DNA of 64,000 nucleotides from Obelidium mucronatum (GCA_025765595.1 JAIVFH010000036.1:248001-312000); one strand, 5' to 3'. Shown: positions 1 through 12,021, counted from the first letter of the stretch. Numbers and translations are program-made. Notes: generated by a model not told the origin, from the letters alone.

Positions 1-393
1 ACCAAAAATACATACTCCGCCGTCCTTTGCACGATCCGCTTAAGCATTTCCTTTTCCCTCATTGGTTGTTGTGCTTTTAGATCGGGTGATGATTGATTGG
101 CTGAGTTGACTGACAATGTGGCGACTGCGTCCGGCCTAATATGCGCACTAAGTGGATTGCACTTTGCACAAAATAATTAGAAGACGCTCACTGGCGGTCA
201 TTGGGGATTAGGGGTGTTGTTTCTGATGGATGCTGCGAATCGCCGTCTCTGCTTGGTTGACTTCCACAACAACCCATTTTTTTAAAATATAAATAAAATC
301 GAATAGATGCATGATAGTGTATTTTAAATAAGAGAAAAAATCAACAAAAAATCCCCTTAATTTCCTTTTTTTTTATAACACTTCTCTACTTTT
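1..393. other. Intergenic / 3' flank, no gene seen
   Basis: No ORF with protein-like composition was found in this stretch. It is AT-rich near its right end, where the 3' end of the OTU1-like gene lies. It may hold the end of a gene that starts outside the window, but nothing in the sequence shows that. Confidence 0.5.
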
Positions 394-1628
394 CTAATAC
401 TCTTCAAAGAATCCATGACCAGTCTCTATGGAATGACCCTGCGCCTCCTTTTGCCCCGTTAATCCCTTTCGACACACTGAACAACGCAGCGTAAAAGAAC
501 TCAAATCCGTAAACTTTCTCTTCCGTCTCCAGACTTGAGCAAGCTCCAAAGCCGCCTTCTTGACTTGCCCTTCCGCCTGCTCCCGACCAAACACTGTCAT
601 ATCAAACTCGCGACCACTATCCCCGCTTTCTTGCTGCAGCGGCGAAACCACCACCGCGTCATAATGGATCCCACTGTAAAACAAAATCACAATCTTGCTA
701 TATCCACTGCCTTCACCAAACTGATCGATTCTACATGTCGCCACATCCAGCGACCAAATCTCTGTTTCAAAGTGCGCGCTAAAGATGGCGAGTTCAATCG
801 CACCGCCCCATGAATTCGGGCTTTGGATCCAAGCCACGTATTCTGGAATAGGCCGGCCGAGAAGGGTTGCGCTGTATTCTTGCGTGTGTTTGGAGATGTG
901 CGTGGCAATGATTGTGCGGAGTTCTTGGGTCGAGGTCTGGGAGTTTGTGAGGACATGTGAAACTGCGTGAAAGAGGCATGAGTTGTCGTCTTTCATTTCC
1001 TAAAAAGTGGGCAGGGGGTTTGACGCGTCAGATGGCAAACTCATTGAAAAAAAAAACAGAATAGCTTAGTTACCCGGACTTTCAAGAAGCCATCAGTTAC
1101 TGGCACGCATTCATCGTTATTTTGTTGGGGAGCTGCTGGATGTACAGGTGCGGGTGGTGGTGGTACTTGTTGTTGTGTGCTAGAATTGGAGGCACTTCCA
1201 AATGAAAAGGCTCCACTTGTCTTGACAGGCGATACACTACCCCCACCGCTTGCAGCTACTGCATCAGACAGCTCAACAATTAATTGCTCCCCGTCTTTGA
1301 TTCCACAGGCTGCCAGAGAATCTGCATCGCCATTGGCGATAAACTTTGGAGGAAACCCTGTCTTGACTGAATGAATGCAATCAGACACGCGCAATGAGTC
1401 GCGGAAAGAAAATAAAAAAAAAACCAGCATACTTTTGAAGGAAGAGCTTGAGTCAAGAGACTTTAGTGCAGCAGCCAAATCCCTTCGAAGTTCAGCCAAC
1501 GATGACTGGGCAGTGAGGGACTGTCCAATAACAGCGGTTTCATTTGCAAATCTAGCGCGGAGTCTCTAAGAAGTTTGATGCGATTGAGAGGTGGTCGGTG
1601 TGGGCGTGCTGTCAAAGGAGTTTACCAT
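394..1628 (-). CDS. OTU1: OTU1/YOD1-type deubiquitinating cysteine peptidase
   Basis: Seen: four exons. The first is only the ATG (1626-1628), followed by a 59-nt GT-AG intron. The next exons give MRLRARFANET and a ubiquitin-regulatory-X-like N-terminal domain, then a Pro-rich linker. The OTU domain starts at the last splice with DDNSCLF (catalytic Asp and Cys), and the catalytic His lies in IHYDAVV. The C-terminus is a C2H2 finger (CSVC...HSIETGH). Introns end at about 1566, 1375 and 1000. Known: OTU1 binds Cdc48/p97 through the UBX-like domain and trims ubiquitin chains in ER-associated degradation. The domain order UBX-like, OTU, zinc finger is that of the whole family, so the gene looks complete. 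It is divergent from the GPALPP1 gene with only 45 bp between start codons. Confidence 0.93.
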
Positions 1629-1673
1629 TATTTTATAAGAAGTTTTATTTTATTTCACAACATCAAGCTTATT

Positions 1674-2020
1674 ATGGGAATAGGACCACAGTTGCCACCT
1701 GGCTTTGCCCAGCCTTCGAACACTTCGGACAACGAAGAAGAGGAAGAGGACTTTTCGGTGGACGTTGGACCAGCATTGCCCCCCGGCTTTATCAAAAAGC
1801 CAGTGTCAACTGTTGCTGGACCTTCAGTTATGGACAACAACAACAACAACGCAACAGAACAAGCTCAGCAGGAGCAGAATCCAAAGAAGAGACGGGTGAT
1901 GGGACCCTCCGCTCCCCCACCATCAGGTCTACCAGTCTCATCACAGTTGGATGAAGACGACGATGATGACTTTGGCCCACAACCCATCCCACAAGAGTAT
2001 TCCGAATATCTGGTAGCCTC

Positions 2021-2059
<39 letters not shown>

Positions 2060-2807
2060 ACGTTTTGGCTGATGATTGAGTCCAACAGAACGAACTGGAT
2101 GCCGAACGAAAAAGGCTTGAAATCGAAGAACGAGTAAATGGAGGAAAGAAACAACAGCAAGACGATGAAGGACAGAATGGGCCACCTGCACGGGGTGCTT
2201 GGATGTTGGTTCCACCAGAAGTAAAGAAGTTGAACGCTGTGTGTAAGTCATTGATTTAATCCAATGGATAATAGCCCTTCTTTTATATATATATACTGAA
2301 TTTTTCAAAAAAATTTTCAGTGGGAACTGAGTTGAAGGGTCGTCAATTTAGTCGAACGGCAAAAGAGGAACGGATTGATCAGTCTGCATGGACGCGGTTG
2401 CCAGGCGAACGTGTGGAAGAGTCACTACCAAAGAGGAAACATGTGGAACTTGAAACACCTCAACTATCCCAGCATGAGCTAGAATCTCAGAAAGCTGTTG
2501 AAGAATATGTAAGTGTTTTTTTTTTTTTTGGGAGTGTGGGTCAGAAACAGGTTCTGATTGAAAAGAAAAAACACAACTACTGCTACTACTACTACTACAG
2601 AACAAAGTGAATCGCCCCAAATCGCTGATGGAAATGCACACAAAGGAGTACGCAAGCAGCAGCACGTTTGCCGAGAATAATGCGGCGAAGCGAAAGTTTG
2701 ACCGTGATCGAGATTTGACGTCGAGGAGAACGGACGGAAAGGCTCGACAGAACTTGATTGATGGGGCGGCCAAGCTGGACACACGGTTTTCGCGCGGAAC
2801 CAAATAG
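1674..2807 (+). CDS. GPALPP1: GPALPP motifs-containing protein (DUF3752)
   Basis: Seen: the N-terminus carries repeated GP-x-LPPGF / GPSAPPP motifs (MGIGPQLPPGF, VGPALPPGF, MGPSAPPP, FGPQPIP) separated by acidic stretches. A basic C-terminal half follows, with the family pattern from ARGAWMLVPP to NRPKSLMEMH and a last exon ending in FSRGTK. Four exons are joined by introns at 2013-2088, 2243-2320 and 2509-2600, all GT-AG and all keeping frame. The first intron contains about 36 consecutive T. Known: this family (human GPALPP1/KIAA1704) is nuclear and poorly characterised, with links to RNA processing. The start is the first ATG of the open frame, 45 bp from the start of the divergent OTU1 gene. 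Confidence 0.88.
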
Positions 2808-2823
2808 AGTTACTTTATTATTA

Positions 2824-2839
2824 GGCCCCGTTTGGCAGG
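2824..2839 (+). repeat. Left terminal inverted repeat of the Harbinger-like element
   Basis: The 16 bases match the reverse complement of 4303-4318 exactly. The preceding TTA at 2821-2823 is the left copy of the target-site duplication. Confidence 0.92.
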
Positions 2840-4302
2840 GAAAAATAAAATTTGAGTTTATTTCCAAATCCCAAATATTGGGTCAGATTGAATATTTTGA
2901 AATATTGTGCTCCCAATATTTGTAAATTCGCATTTTACAGATGTTCAGCAGTATTTCCAAAAGAAACAGAGCAAAAGTAAAATTTTCGTTCACAAATTCA
3001 TATATTCTATATATTCTATAAAAATTCCAAAAACTTCATCTGTTTCCCACAACGCTGACAGTCCTACCATTGCCTGTACAATAAAGTCCCTGTAACCTTG
3101 ACAACCCTATCCACACCCTCACACCACCCACCGCTTCTTCTTGCCACCTTCTTCACCTTCGATAGTCTCAGGCTGGTAATCCAAGCCCATTCCGTCGCTT
3201 CGCACGATTTTAAACAAGACACAAGACGCAGAGGGAAAAAAATCCCAGAGTTTCTTGTGTGCAGGCTCCCATTGCTTCAAACACCTGGCCTGGAACGTCA
3301 TGGTTTGGGTTGTTGCACAATGTGGTACGCATGATGCCAGGAAACACAGCTTGTTTGTGCCTTCAATTTGTAGAACTACTGCAACTTTAAGTTACATCAA
3401 GGAGGGCAATTAAAAAAAAAACGGGACTTACTCTTCAATGGCCATTCTCAAGTTCTCCAATAACCATGATGGCGAGACGTTCTCCAATAACCAGGATAGT
3501 GAGACGACAGCATCTTGTTCAGCGAGGTGAGTCGATTCATCGAAAAAAAATGAAGTCGAGAAAAATTGCATGACGCAATTGCAACCGGAACAAGTTGACC
3601 AATCGGCATCTTCTGATCACAGGACTTGTCACGTGCCTTTGGTTGTAAGCTGTCCTTTTCGACTCTTCAACAAAAAAAATGTTGCGAAGAATTGACCAAC
3701 ACGAATACCTACTGGAGTGGCGGCGCAGCCGCATTCTTTAAGACAGGGCAAGGCTTGCAAATCATTCAACGATGATGTGTGGAACTTTGTGCTGGATTGT
3801 TGGAACACCAAACTCACCATCAGCCAACTCAAGTCCCTTCGGGTTGGCTGAACTTCATTTTACTTGCATAATACAAACCCCTTCTGCTTATTGTATAACA
3901 CACGTTCCTTTTTTAATTTCAGCCACTCAAAGAGGAGCATTGTGCAACTACTCGAAATCACAATTGGTTTCTATCATTCTTAACCCTTTTACTTGATTAC
4001 TATTGTTTTTTGTTATTGTAGTGTTTTTGAATAGATTGCATTTATTGTTATTATTCATTTTTTTCTATCATTTTCGAAAGTCAAAATCTGAAATGCTGCT
4101 TCAAGCTGCATTTGATATTTACGCAATATTTGACCAAAATATATGATTTTTGCATTTGGTTTTTTTTGGATATTTGCAAATACTGAATTTGATCAAAATC
4201 TGAAATATTTTTTTGAAATCGTCATTTTTGGCAAATTGGTATTTACAAATATATTTTTTCAAATATTTATTTCTTATTTTCATTTTTCCCTAGGGAAATT
4301 TT

Positions 4303-4318
4303 CCTGCCAAACGGGGCC
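4303..4318 (-). repeat. Right terminal inverted repeat of the Harbinger-like element
   Basis: Exact inverted copy of 2824-2839. It is followed at 4319-4321 by TTA, the right copy of the target-site duplication. Confidence 0.92.
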
Positions 4319-4362
4319 TTATTTACTTGAATAAAGTGTTTTTAATTTTTACAAAATCCGAA

Positions 4363-6118
4363 ATGGGCAACGAAGCCTCGCAGCAGCAGCAGCACCAGCA
4401 CCAGCAGCAGCAGCAGAGTCGACGGGCGTCCACGGCGTCGTCGCAGCGCCAGAGCATGCAGAGCCACAGCGGCGCGCAGAGCGGCGCGGACCGCACGCAC
4501 CACACGGCGGCGCCGATCGCGATCCGCGCGCTGGGCTCGCATTCGCACGCGCACCGCCAGAGCAGCAGCAGCAGCGGCGGCGGCAGCCCGTCGACGCCGC
4601 CGCCCGTCGACGCCGCCGCCGCCGCCGCAGGCGCCAGCAAGCCGCGCGTGTTTGCCTCGAACCAGCGCACCCACCTGGCCCAGCCGCTGCTGGCGTCGAG
4701 CGCCCCGACAACGACAACCACGGCGCGCCAGCACCAACAGCACCAGCAACACCAGCAGCACCAGCAGCCGCAGCCGCAGCTGGCCGGCCTGTTTGCGAAA
4801 ATGGCGCTGGGGCCGTCGCCCGCCGTCGCCGCCTCGAGCAGCGCCGCTGCATCCATCCGCGCGTCGCCGCTGCCGATCGACACGGCGGCGCCCGGGGGTC
4901 CGCGTCCAGCGTCGCCGTCAAAGAACTCGCCTGTCCACCCAACTGAAGCCCAGATGCTCGTGATTCAGAAGGAGCTGGCCGAAAAGGGCTACTTGAACTC
5001 TGCAAAGATTGTCCACAACTATGGTGTGGGTGGAATTGCTCCCTTGGCTCCCTTGGAGAAAAAGAAGGGTAAAAAACTCTGTTGCATAGTGTGCGTGTGT
5101 GCATGTGTTGTGTACTGATCTCTGTGCGGTTTTTTTTTATACTACACACACGCTTTCTACTTTGAAAGACGACAAGAGTGTTATTCCAGTAATGGTGTCT
5201 TGGACTGGCGGGGGTCGTGTTGTTCATATAACGGGAACATTCAACAACTGGAAGCAAAAGATTCGTTTGACAAAAAGGTGTGAAATGGCCAATGTGCATG
5301 TATTGATTTTAATTAGGCACTCACTCACACTTGTTACATTTTTGCAACATTTAAAACCATTTATACAGCAAAACAGACTTTTCGACTGTAATTGATATGC
5401 CCGCAGGGGATACGCATCGATTTAAATTCATTGTGGATGATGAATGGAAGTGTAGCGAGGATTTGCCCATTGCATCCGACTCTGAAGGCAATTTGGTCAA
5501 CTATTTAGAAGTGATGGATGAGTTTGGAGATGCTATTCATGATGGATTTGATAACTTGGCACATGACGGTTAATAACCTTTTGTTTGGTTGTGTCCTACT
5601 TGATGGATTCTTAACATTACCTTTTTTTTTTTTGGTTCTCCCACCATAGATGAAATACAGTCACCATTAGGCGAATCACCTGAATCTTCATACACGTCGA
5701 AAATCCCGCAATATCTCAGCTGGCACTTGGATAACCAAAATGGGCAGCAACAACCACAAGCATCGTCACTTTCAACAAGTCACAGTCCGTCATCGCGAAA
5801 GTCTACACCACCGCCCCTGCCGACAGATCCCCCTCCTCATTTACCTCCACATTTAGAAAAAGTGTTTTTGAACGCACCAGTACCTGTGACGACGCATCGA
5901 GATGACAATTTGATTCTTCCCGTACCCAGCAGTGTCACCTTAAATCATTTGTATGCATGCAGTATCAAGGACGGCGTGATGGCGCTATCTTCAACAACGA
6001 GATATAAACAAAAGGTGACTGTGTGTGGCATGTCTGTAATTATTTTTTTTATTAACATTTTCTTGTTATCCAGTATGTTACAACGATCCTGTATAAACCT
6101 GTGGTGGACGCTGCGTGA
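4363..6118 (+). CDS. AMPK/SNF1 complex beta subunit (SIP/GAL83 family)
   Basis: Seen: starts MGNEAS, a good N-myristoylation signal. A long Gln/His/Ala/Ser-rich, GC-rich N-terminal region follows. The CBM48 glycogen-binding domain is built from two exons (VSWTGGG, ITGTFNNW, then HRFKFIVDDEW). The ASC domain is in the last two exons (SKIPQYLS, LPPHLEKVFLN, LNHLYACSIKDGVM, ending YVTTILYKPV). Four introns keep the frame; the last splits KQK from YVTT. Known: the beta subunit scaffolds the alpha kinase and gamma nucleotide sensor, binds glycogen and sets localisation. The two conserved domains are complete. The ATG at 4363 is preferred over upstream non-ATG codons because of the myristoylation motif. 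The start is only 42 bp from the right end of the Harbinger-like element, so transcription probably begins inside or beside that insertion. Confidence 0.95.
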
Positions 6119-6200
6119 TTTCTGGGGGGTGTCGTCAATAATAAACTGTGTCTTGCTTTCTTTCTTTTTTTCTTGAAAACATCAAACACCCAAACCCAAA

Positions 6201-6875
6201 ATGAGCAAAGACAAGCTTGCAACGTTTTCCGGGTTCCACGTGCTGCCGGTGACGCTGCCCGGCGGCGTCCAGCACTCGATCCTCTTCAAGCCGCACGACA
6301 GCGCGGGCGCCAGCGCCGAGCACCCGGCGGCGCACACGCTGTTCCTGTGCAACCTGCCCGTCGACGCCACGCGCGCACACGTGCTGCGGCTGTTCCGGCG
6401 CTGCGGCGCAGTGGCGCGCGTGGATCTGTCGGCGCGGCGGCACACGGCGCACGTGGTGTTTGCGGGCGACGACGCGCTGCTGCGGTGCGCCGAGATGCGG
6501 CGCCGCAAGCGCGTGTGGGGCGCCGACGCCGCGCCGGACGACGCCGACGCCGCCGCCGCCGCGCCGCAGCCCGTGGGGCTTGAGAAGTGGGTCGCCGCCT
6601 TTGTTGCGCTGCACCCGCCGCTGGCGGAGCTGCAGGCCGCCGCGGACTCGTACATGAAGCAGTACGACCAGATGCAGGCCGAGCGCCAGCGCGAGCTGGC
6701 CAGGCGGCGCGCTGAGCCCGATGAAGACGGCTTTATTCTGGTCGGTGCGCACAAGCAAGTTAAAAAAGCAGAGGATGAGGCTGCGGCTGCGGCCGCCGGC
6801 GAAAAGAAGCAAAAGAAGAAACTGGAACGCGTCGACTTTTACCGTTTCCAAATGCGTGAATCAAAGCGGAATCGT

Positions 6876-6924
<49 letters not shown>

Positions 6925-7026
6925 CAACCTCTTCAAACAGAACTCGTTGAACTTCGAAACAAATTCGAAGAAGACAAGAAACGCATTGAAAAACTGAAAG
7001 CAACACGCAAATTCAAACCTTACTAG
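6201..7026 (+). CDS. RRP7: Ribosomal RNA-processing protein 7 (RRP7)
   Basis: Seen: an RRM-like N-terminal domain (HTLFLCNLPVDAT as RNP2-like strand) in a very GC-rich first exon. A linker follows with DEDGFILV, a known signature of the family, and then the conserved C-terminal tail VDFYRFQMRESKR and FEEDKKRIEKLKATRKFKPY. One intron of about 80 nt holds 43 consecutive T. Joining AATC to AACTC restores Gln-Leu-Val-Glu and keeps the frame. Known: Rrp7 works with UtpC/CK2 in early 40S ribosome assembly in the nucleolus. Length, about 250 aa, fits the family. The GC-rich 5' half against the AT-rich 3' end is a composition pattern shared with several other genes here. Confidence 0.93.
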
Positions 7027-7243
7027 GAAACAACAACAAAATAAACTCCACACACTGATTGATTGCAAAATAAACTATAGATTTTTTTTGAAGAATCTTG
7101 AGCGACAACTCCCCGCTCAACAAAACACCATCATCAAAAGGAAAGAGAAACAAACAAAAGAAAATAATAAGCAAAAAAAAACAAAAACAAAACAAAAAAG
7201 AGCAAAAAAATAAAACCCCCCACCCAACCCCAAATCGTCAATT

Positions 7244-9248
7244 TCAGCCATGTCGACTTCTGAAATCTTTCATACTCTTGATCCCCTTCAACTCACTCTT
7301 TATCCTTCCCAACACCATCCCATCAACATCAGGTCTCTGAACCTTATCCTTTCGATAAAACAAATACGCCCAAAACTTCTCCAATCCATACTTTTGCTCC
7401 AACTCGTCAATATCAAACACCACCATCTCCATAAAATCTTTAAACAAATCTGCACGGAAACTGCTTTCCAGTCCATACGAATAGAATCGAAACAGGCACT
7501 CGAGTCCATATCGATGAGACTGGCGTGCATCTTCTTGTGCCAATGCTTTGAATTCAAGATACATTTTGCGATTGAACCGTTCACGTAGGAAATGACTCCA
7601 GAAACGGAACAGCGTGTTCATTTCTGGACTGACACCAGCTCCCAATGATTCTCGTTCTATGTATATATATATATATTTTTTAATTGACGTTTGAAAATTC
7701 AACTAAAAAAAAAGACTCCTCACCAGCCAAAGCTCTCGCATGATACTTTAAATACTTGAGCTGAATAAATCCATTCTCCTTCAATAGTTCATAAGAAGGG
7801 TGCTGGAACGCATTGAATTCCTTGTAACTTCTTCCTTCTGGTTTCAACGCTGGCGATTTCACCCCAGGCGAGATCCCGCTACGACTCTGGTGGTGGTTTT
7901 GATGCTGATGATGGTGATGACTGCTGCTGCTACTACCACCGTGCTGTCTTTTAGAAGGAATCTCTAATCTCGGTGACGTTCCAGACAGAGAAAAGGCTGG
8001 AACTCCAGCAGATGCACCCGTCAAATACGGAGACTTTGTCATTGAGCTCGACATTGGCGGTGTCTGTGGCTCTCCCCTGTTTATCAACCAACCGACAGGT
8101 GGGCTCGCTGCGCTTGTCGAATCCCAGAACTGGCGATACGTAGCAGGCATCTTGATTGGCCTCGATGTCGAACTGCTTGACACATTTTGTGGAATCTGCG
8201 GTGGCAGATGCTCGTCTTGGTGTTGCTGTTGGTATGGGTTTTGAGCCAGAACTTGCACCTTCTCGTTACTGGCGGCGTTAGCACCACCAAGCAATGAGTT
8301 CCTGGGTGGAGAATCGCCGCCTCCTCCATTAGATGGACTGGAACTTGAATAGATCCCAGCACTCTTCATGGCTGCACGTTTGAGATCCTTTTGATAGATA
8401 TACAAGCCTTCGTTGATAATTTCTGCGATTTCACTGTTCTTGGAAGCTCGATCGTACGGTAGTGTACTGTGCTTTCGAGGAGGAAGGTTCTGGAACGGTC
8501 TTGGTGCAAGTCTCGAGTCAGGCTTTGCACTTGACGAAAGCGGCGCAGCTGTGGATGCCGGCTCTGGGTAGGAGTGATGGTGGTGATTGAGATTTGGGTG
8601 AATAGGTTGAAGTCTATCCTCCTTGTGCTGGGTGACAATCATGAGTCCAGCAATATCATCATCATCGAAATCCTGCCACTCGTCAAAGAAGTCATCTTTT
8701 CCAAGCGATCGAGCCGCAAATGAGCTGGCAACTGTTGAAATAGCAGCATTTGCACCGGAACCTGGACCTTTTGCTTCGACTGCTTCGTCATCAAGCTCAA
8801 ACATCAACTCCTCATCCACTACCTCGTCCTCGCGTTCCTCTTGGTCCTCTTCTTCACTATCAGCTTCTTCCAACTCAACTCTGCTACCCTTTCCTCTTCC
8901 CTTCTTCTTTGCCCCGACACCACTCCCGTTAATGACTCTCACCTCCTTCTTCCAATCATCCATCAAATTAGTATTAGAACCTCCGTCTGCTCCTTCTTCA
9001 TCAAATCGAAAACCACGTTCATGTCCATCCCCCCTTTGGCTTTTAGGCAACAACGCATCCGAAACCGTCATCCTCGAAATTACCTCTTGCTGCTGCTGAT
9101 GATGATGATGATCTTGGTGGTGATGATGGTGATGATGCCGTTTCGACCCCCGAACACTCTCCCACTCCCCATTCCCATCATTTTCATCGTTTTTATGCCC
9201 TGCGCTGTTATTGCTGATTACTTCCTCATCTTTCGCCCCCTTAGTCGA

Positions 9249-9283
<35 letters not shown>

Positions 9284-12021
9284 GCCCCGCCATTTTCACC
9301 GCCTCCACTTTTTTTGCACCTCCTCCCACCACTACTCCCTCATCGTTTTTTCTCATTCCTTCTGCTACACCAACCCCCACATCTCTCGCCTCTATTGTTT
9401 TTGCTTGAATTGCGTTATTGTTGACTGCTGCTGCTGCTGTTGTTGCTGCCTGCGGTCGTGGCAGTGGCTTCGTTTCCTTGCTGCTGCCGCTGATGATACT
9501 GTTGATTATGGCTTTCGTTGTTGTTGTTGTTGTTGTTGTTGTTGTATCGATATGGTTGGTGTTGTTGTTGGTAATGATATTGTTGTTGTTGTTGATACTG
9601 TTGTTGGAATCCGGGGTTATAGAACTGTTGTGGGTAGAAAGGGATGTTTTGGTGTTCTGGATATTGATAGAAGGAAGATTGCTGGTTGTTGTGCTTGGGT
9701 GCCCCGCGGTGGTTGACATTACTGTCCTAGTGGAAGGCACCAAAGAACAAAAGATAAAGAAGAAGCAAAAAAAAAGGAACAAAATTAAGTCAATTTAAAA
9801 AAAAAGAAAAGAAAAAATAGAAAAATTAAAAGTTTACGTACATACCCCATACTGGCCGCGGGGCCTTGACGAAAAACCTGAGCACCTCCCTGTTGTTGAT
9901 ATTGTTGTTGTTGTTGTTGGAATCCAACAAATCTCTGTGGCTGGGCAGACTGGGTTGGTTGAATTACCCATTGCTCCCAGCCTTCTCGCCGCCGAACTCC
10001 GAGTTCTGAGTTGGGAATATCCAATGGAACATGTACAACTTCGGAATCAATCAGAGTGGATTGGATGAACTCAATTGTCCAAGAAGGAGCGTCAGTTGGA
10101 TCCGCTGTCACAGGGATAGCCGCGGGTGGTGTCGCGGAGGATGCGTCAGATGTTTCTTTTGAGCCTTCTGCAAGAAGAGCGGCACTTTTAAGAGCGTTGG
10201 CTTGTTGCGTTTTGATGCGCCCCACAGTAGTAAACGATCTGATACGGTTGAAGCCAGCAATAATCCGCAACGGAACAGTTCCGGTAATTGGATTCATATG
10301 GGCACGGAAATACATATCGCGACACAGATTTTCGATGGAAAAGTAGTATTCACTAAAGAAAGACGGGGTTCAATAACACGTTGTTTCTGAATCTACACAA
10401 TCTTACATTTGCCACTTGATCCAGTTTCGGACGGTGTCCAATTCAACCGAGTTTGGATCAATTGGGCCAGGGCCAGGCAAGGGGCCATTCATACCCCCAG
10501 GAACTCCACCAAGTGGTATAAATCCATTTCTCATTGGCATAACGGGGCGAACGTTGAACGCGTAAGGATTTCCCTGGGGTGAGTCCATGTTATTGAACCG
10601 CTTGTTGTTACTGTTGTTGTAAAAGCCACGATTCACATTTCCACCACGGTTGTTGTTGTTACCACGACCATTGTTCCGGTTGTTATTGTTAACCGAGCGG
10701 TTGTTGTTTACCCCACGATGGTTTGGGACCTTCTCTTGCTGAGGATGTCCTTCAGGGACAGCTGCGACAGTGCCATCATCGTGTGCCACAGGCACAGCGG
10801 CGTCTTCATTTTCAGTTGCAGTCGTCACTGTTTCGTCCGTGGAAGATGACGGCACGATGTCGTCAACTGAAACCACCTCTTTATCTTCAACAGCATTGGT
10901 GGTGGCTTGCTCAGAATTTGAATCAACAGGCACCGCAGAACCTTCCAAAACATCTGTCGCTGCCGCCAGAACAGGCTTTCCTCCTTTGATGTTATTTCTT
11001 TTTCCGTCATTCTTCTTTTTGTTTCCCTTTTCGTGATTTCTGGTACCCTCTTTTTTGGAAGCAGCTCCTCCGGTGCTTGACGGGGGAGTATACCGGATGT
11101 CAACATCCAACTTTGCCCATGGACCCCCTCTTCCAGGTGCTAACGGAGCTGCGGTTTGAAGCTGTTGTTGGTTATTAAGTGTCGGTTGCTGAGTCGATGG
11201 GGTACTAAGGGTCGGCCAGGCGCTAATAGGGGCAATTGGAGCTGATACGGATGATGGAGTTGGTGTAATGACTTCGCTTCTGGTGGTTGTTTGAACAATC
11301 TAAAAGCCAAACCCAAAGTTAACTACTTCCCAAACGTCCTCACAGTCACAAACCTTGGCGGGAGCCGGTCCTGAGACAGAAACCGTACTTGTCTTTTTGG
11401 CCACTTCTTTTACAGGTTCAGGTGATTGTGGAACATCTTTGGGGGTTTGCAGTGGCTTGAATTCTTTGTGACTTTTAGTTTTCCGTACCACCGGTGCATA
11501 TGGCTTCTCCTTCGAATCTTTCGCCGCAACGACGATGAAACCATCGGCGTCAATGGTTTGAGTAACTTCCTCCTTTACGGGTTTCTTCTTTTTGTTGTTG
11601 TAAGGTGCTGATGCTGACGCCGGTGTTGGAGCCGATGGATTGGCTGGAGAATCCGCCTTGAAGTTCAACTGAGACATTCGAGCCTTCCAGACGTTCTGGA
11701 CTGGTGCCGGAAGCGATGCTAAACCACAAGGAAATCCAATTAGTCAACTAACTCAGGTCTCCACCATACGCAGGTCCAAGTCTCCGAAGGTTCTAATCAC
11801 AGCATATCCAACGCATCTGATCGATCGCATGCACACCGCTCTTTAGACCACTGTGTGCGCCTGGGTCTATTGGCAAGTGGGACCATCCTGATGCCTCCTT
11901 CGATGCATTCACCTGCCCTCGCCCGCTCGAAACTCTTAACGAACGCTTCGACTCACTCACCCGCACTCGGCTCAGGCCCAGGCGTTGTACTGCTACTTGA
12001 AGCGGAGTCGTTGTGGTCCAT
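7244..12021 (-). CDS. La-related protein 1 (LARP1-type: La motif plus DM15 repeats)
   Basis: Seen: exon 1 ([13 protein letters not shown] at 12021) joins an exon with [15 protein letters not shown] Ser/Asn/Gly-rich exon follows, and the La motif is split by an intron: WIKWQ then [20 protein letters not shown]. Downstream are a Gln/Tyr/Asn-rich region and an acidic region with EWQDFDDDD. Next is [11 protein letters not shown], then the C-terminal DM15 repeats ([40 protein letters not shown]). Known: LARP1 binds the cap and TOP-mRNA 5' ends through DM15 and couples TORC1 to translation of ribosomal proteins. Odd: between about 9,400 and 9,716 the protein-like frame (Tyr/Pro/Gln-rich) is not the frame of the long downstream ORF. 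A frame switch, perhaps a 34-nt intron at about 9,390-9,425, is needed (see findings). The flanking intron 7657-7723 and the others keep frame. Confidence 0.9.

Larger units (their letters stand above)
2824..4318. mobile_element. Non-autonomous PIF/Harbinger-like DNA transposon (long MITE)
   Basis: Seen: a perfect 16-bp terminal inverted repeat, GGCCCCGTTTGGCAGG, opens the element at 2824-2839 and its complement closes it at 4303-4318. TTA lies immediately outside both ends (2821-2823 and 4319-4321), as a target-site duplication would. The interior is AT-rich, with many diverged CAAATATT-like subterminal words. No ORF resembles a DDE transposase or Myb-like protein. Known: PIF/Harbinger elements duplicate a 3-bp TWA target and often begin GG(G/C)CC. 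Inference: a non-autonomous member mobilised from elsewhere. It sits between the stop of GPALPP1 and the start of the AMPK beta gene, so it may affect the latter's promoter. The total length is 1,495 bp. Confidence 0.87.

Noticed and set aside
3041..3334. Plus-strand ORF of 78 codons in the Harbinger-like element
   Set aside because: The composition is not protein-like; the minus strand there is the better candidate.
4323..5299. Long minus-strand ORFs opposite the AMPK beta N-terminus
   Set aside because: They are shadows of the GC-rich Gln/Ala repeats; the plus strand has the myristoylation start and conserved domains.
7680..9782. N-terminal part of the 700-codon minus-strand ORF (Thr/Asn/Ser-rich)
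   Set aside because: Between about 9,410 and 9,716 the frame one step over gives proper Tyr/Pro/Gln-rich LARP sequence and fits the upstream splice phase. Only the part below about 9,400 was accepted in the ORF frame.
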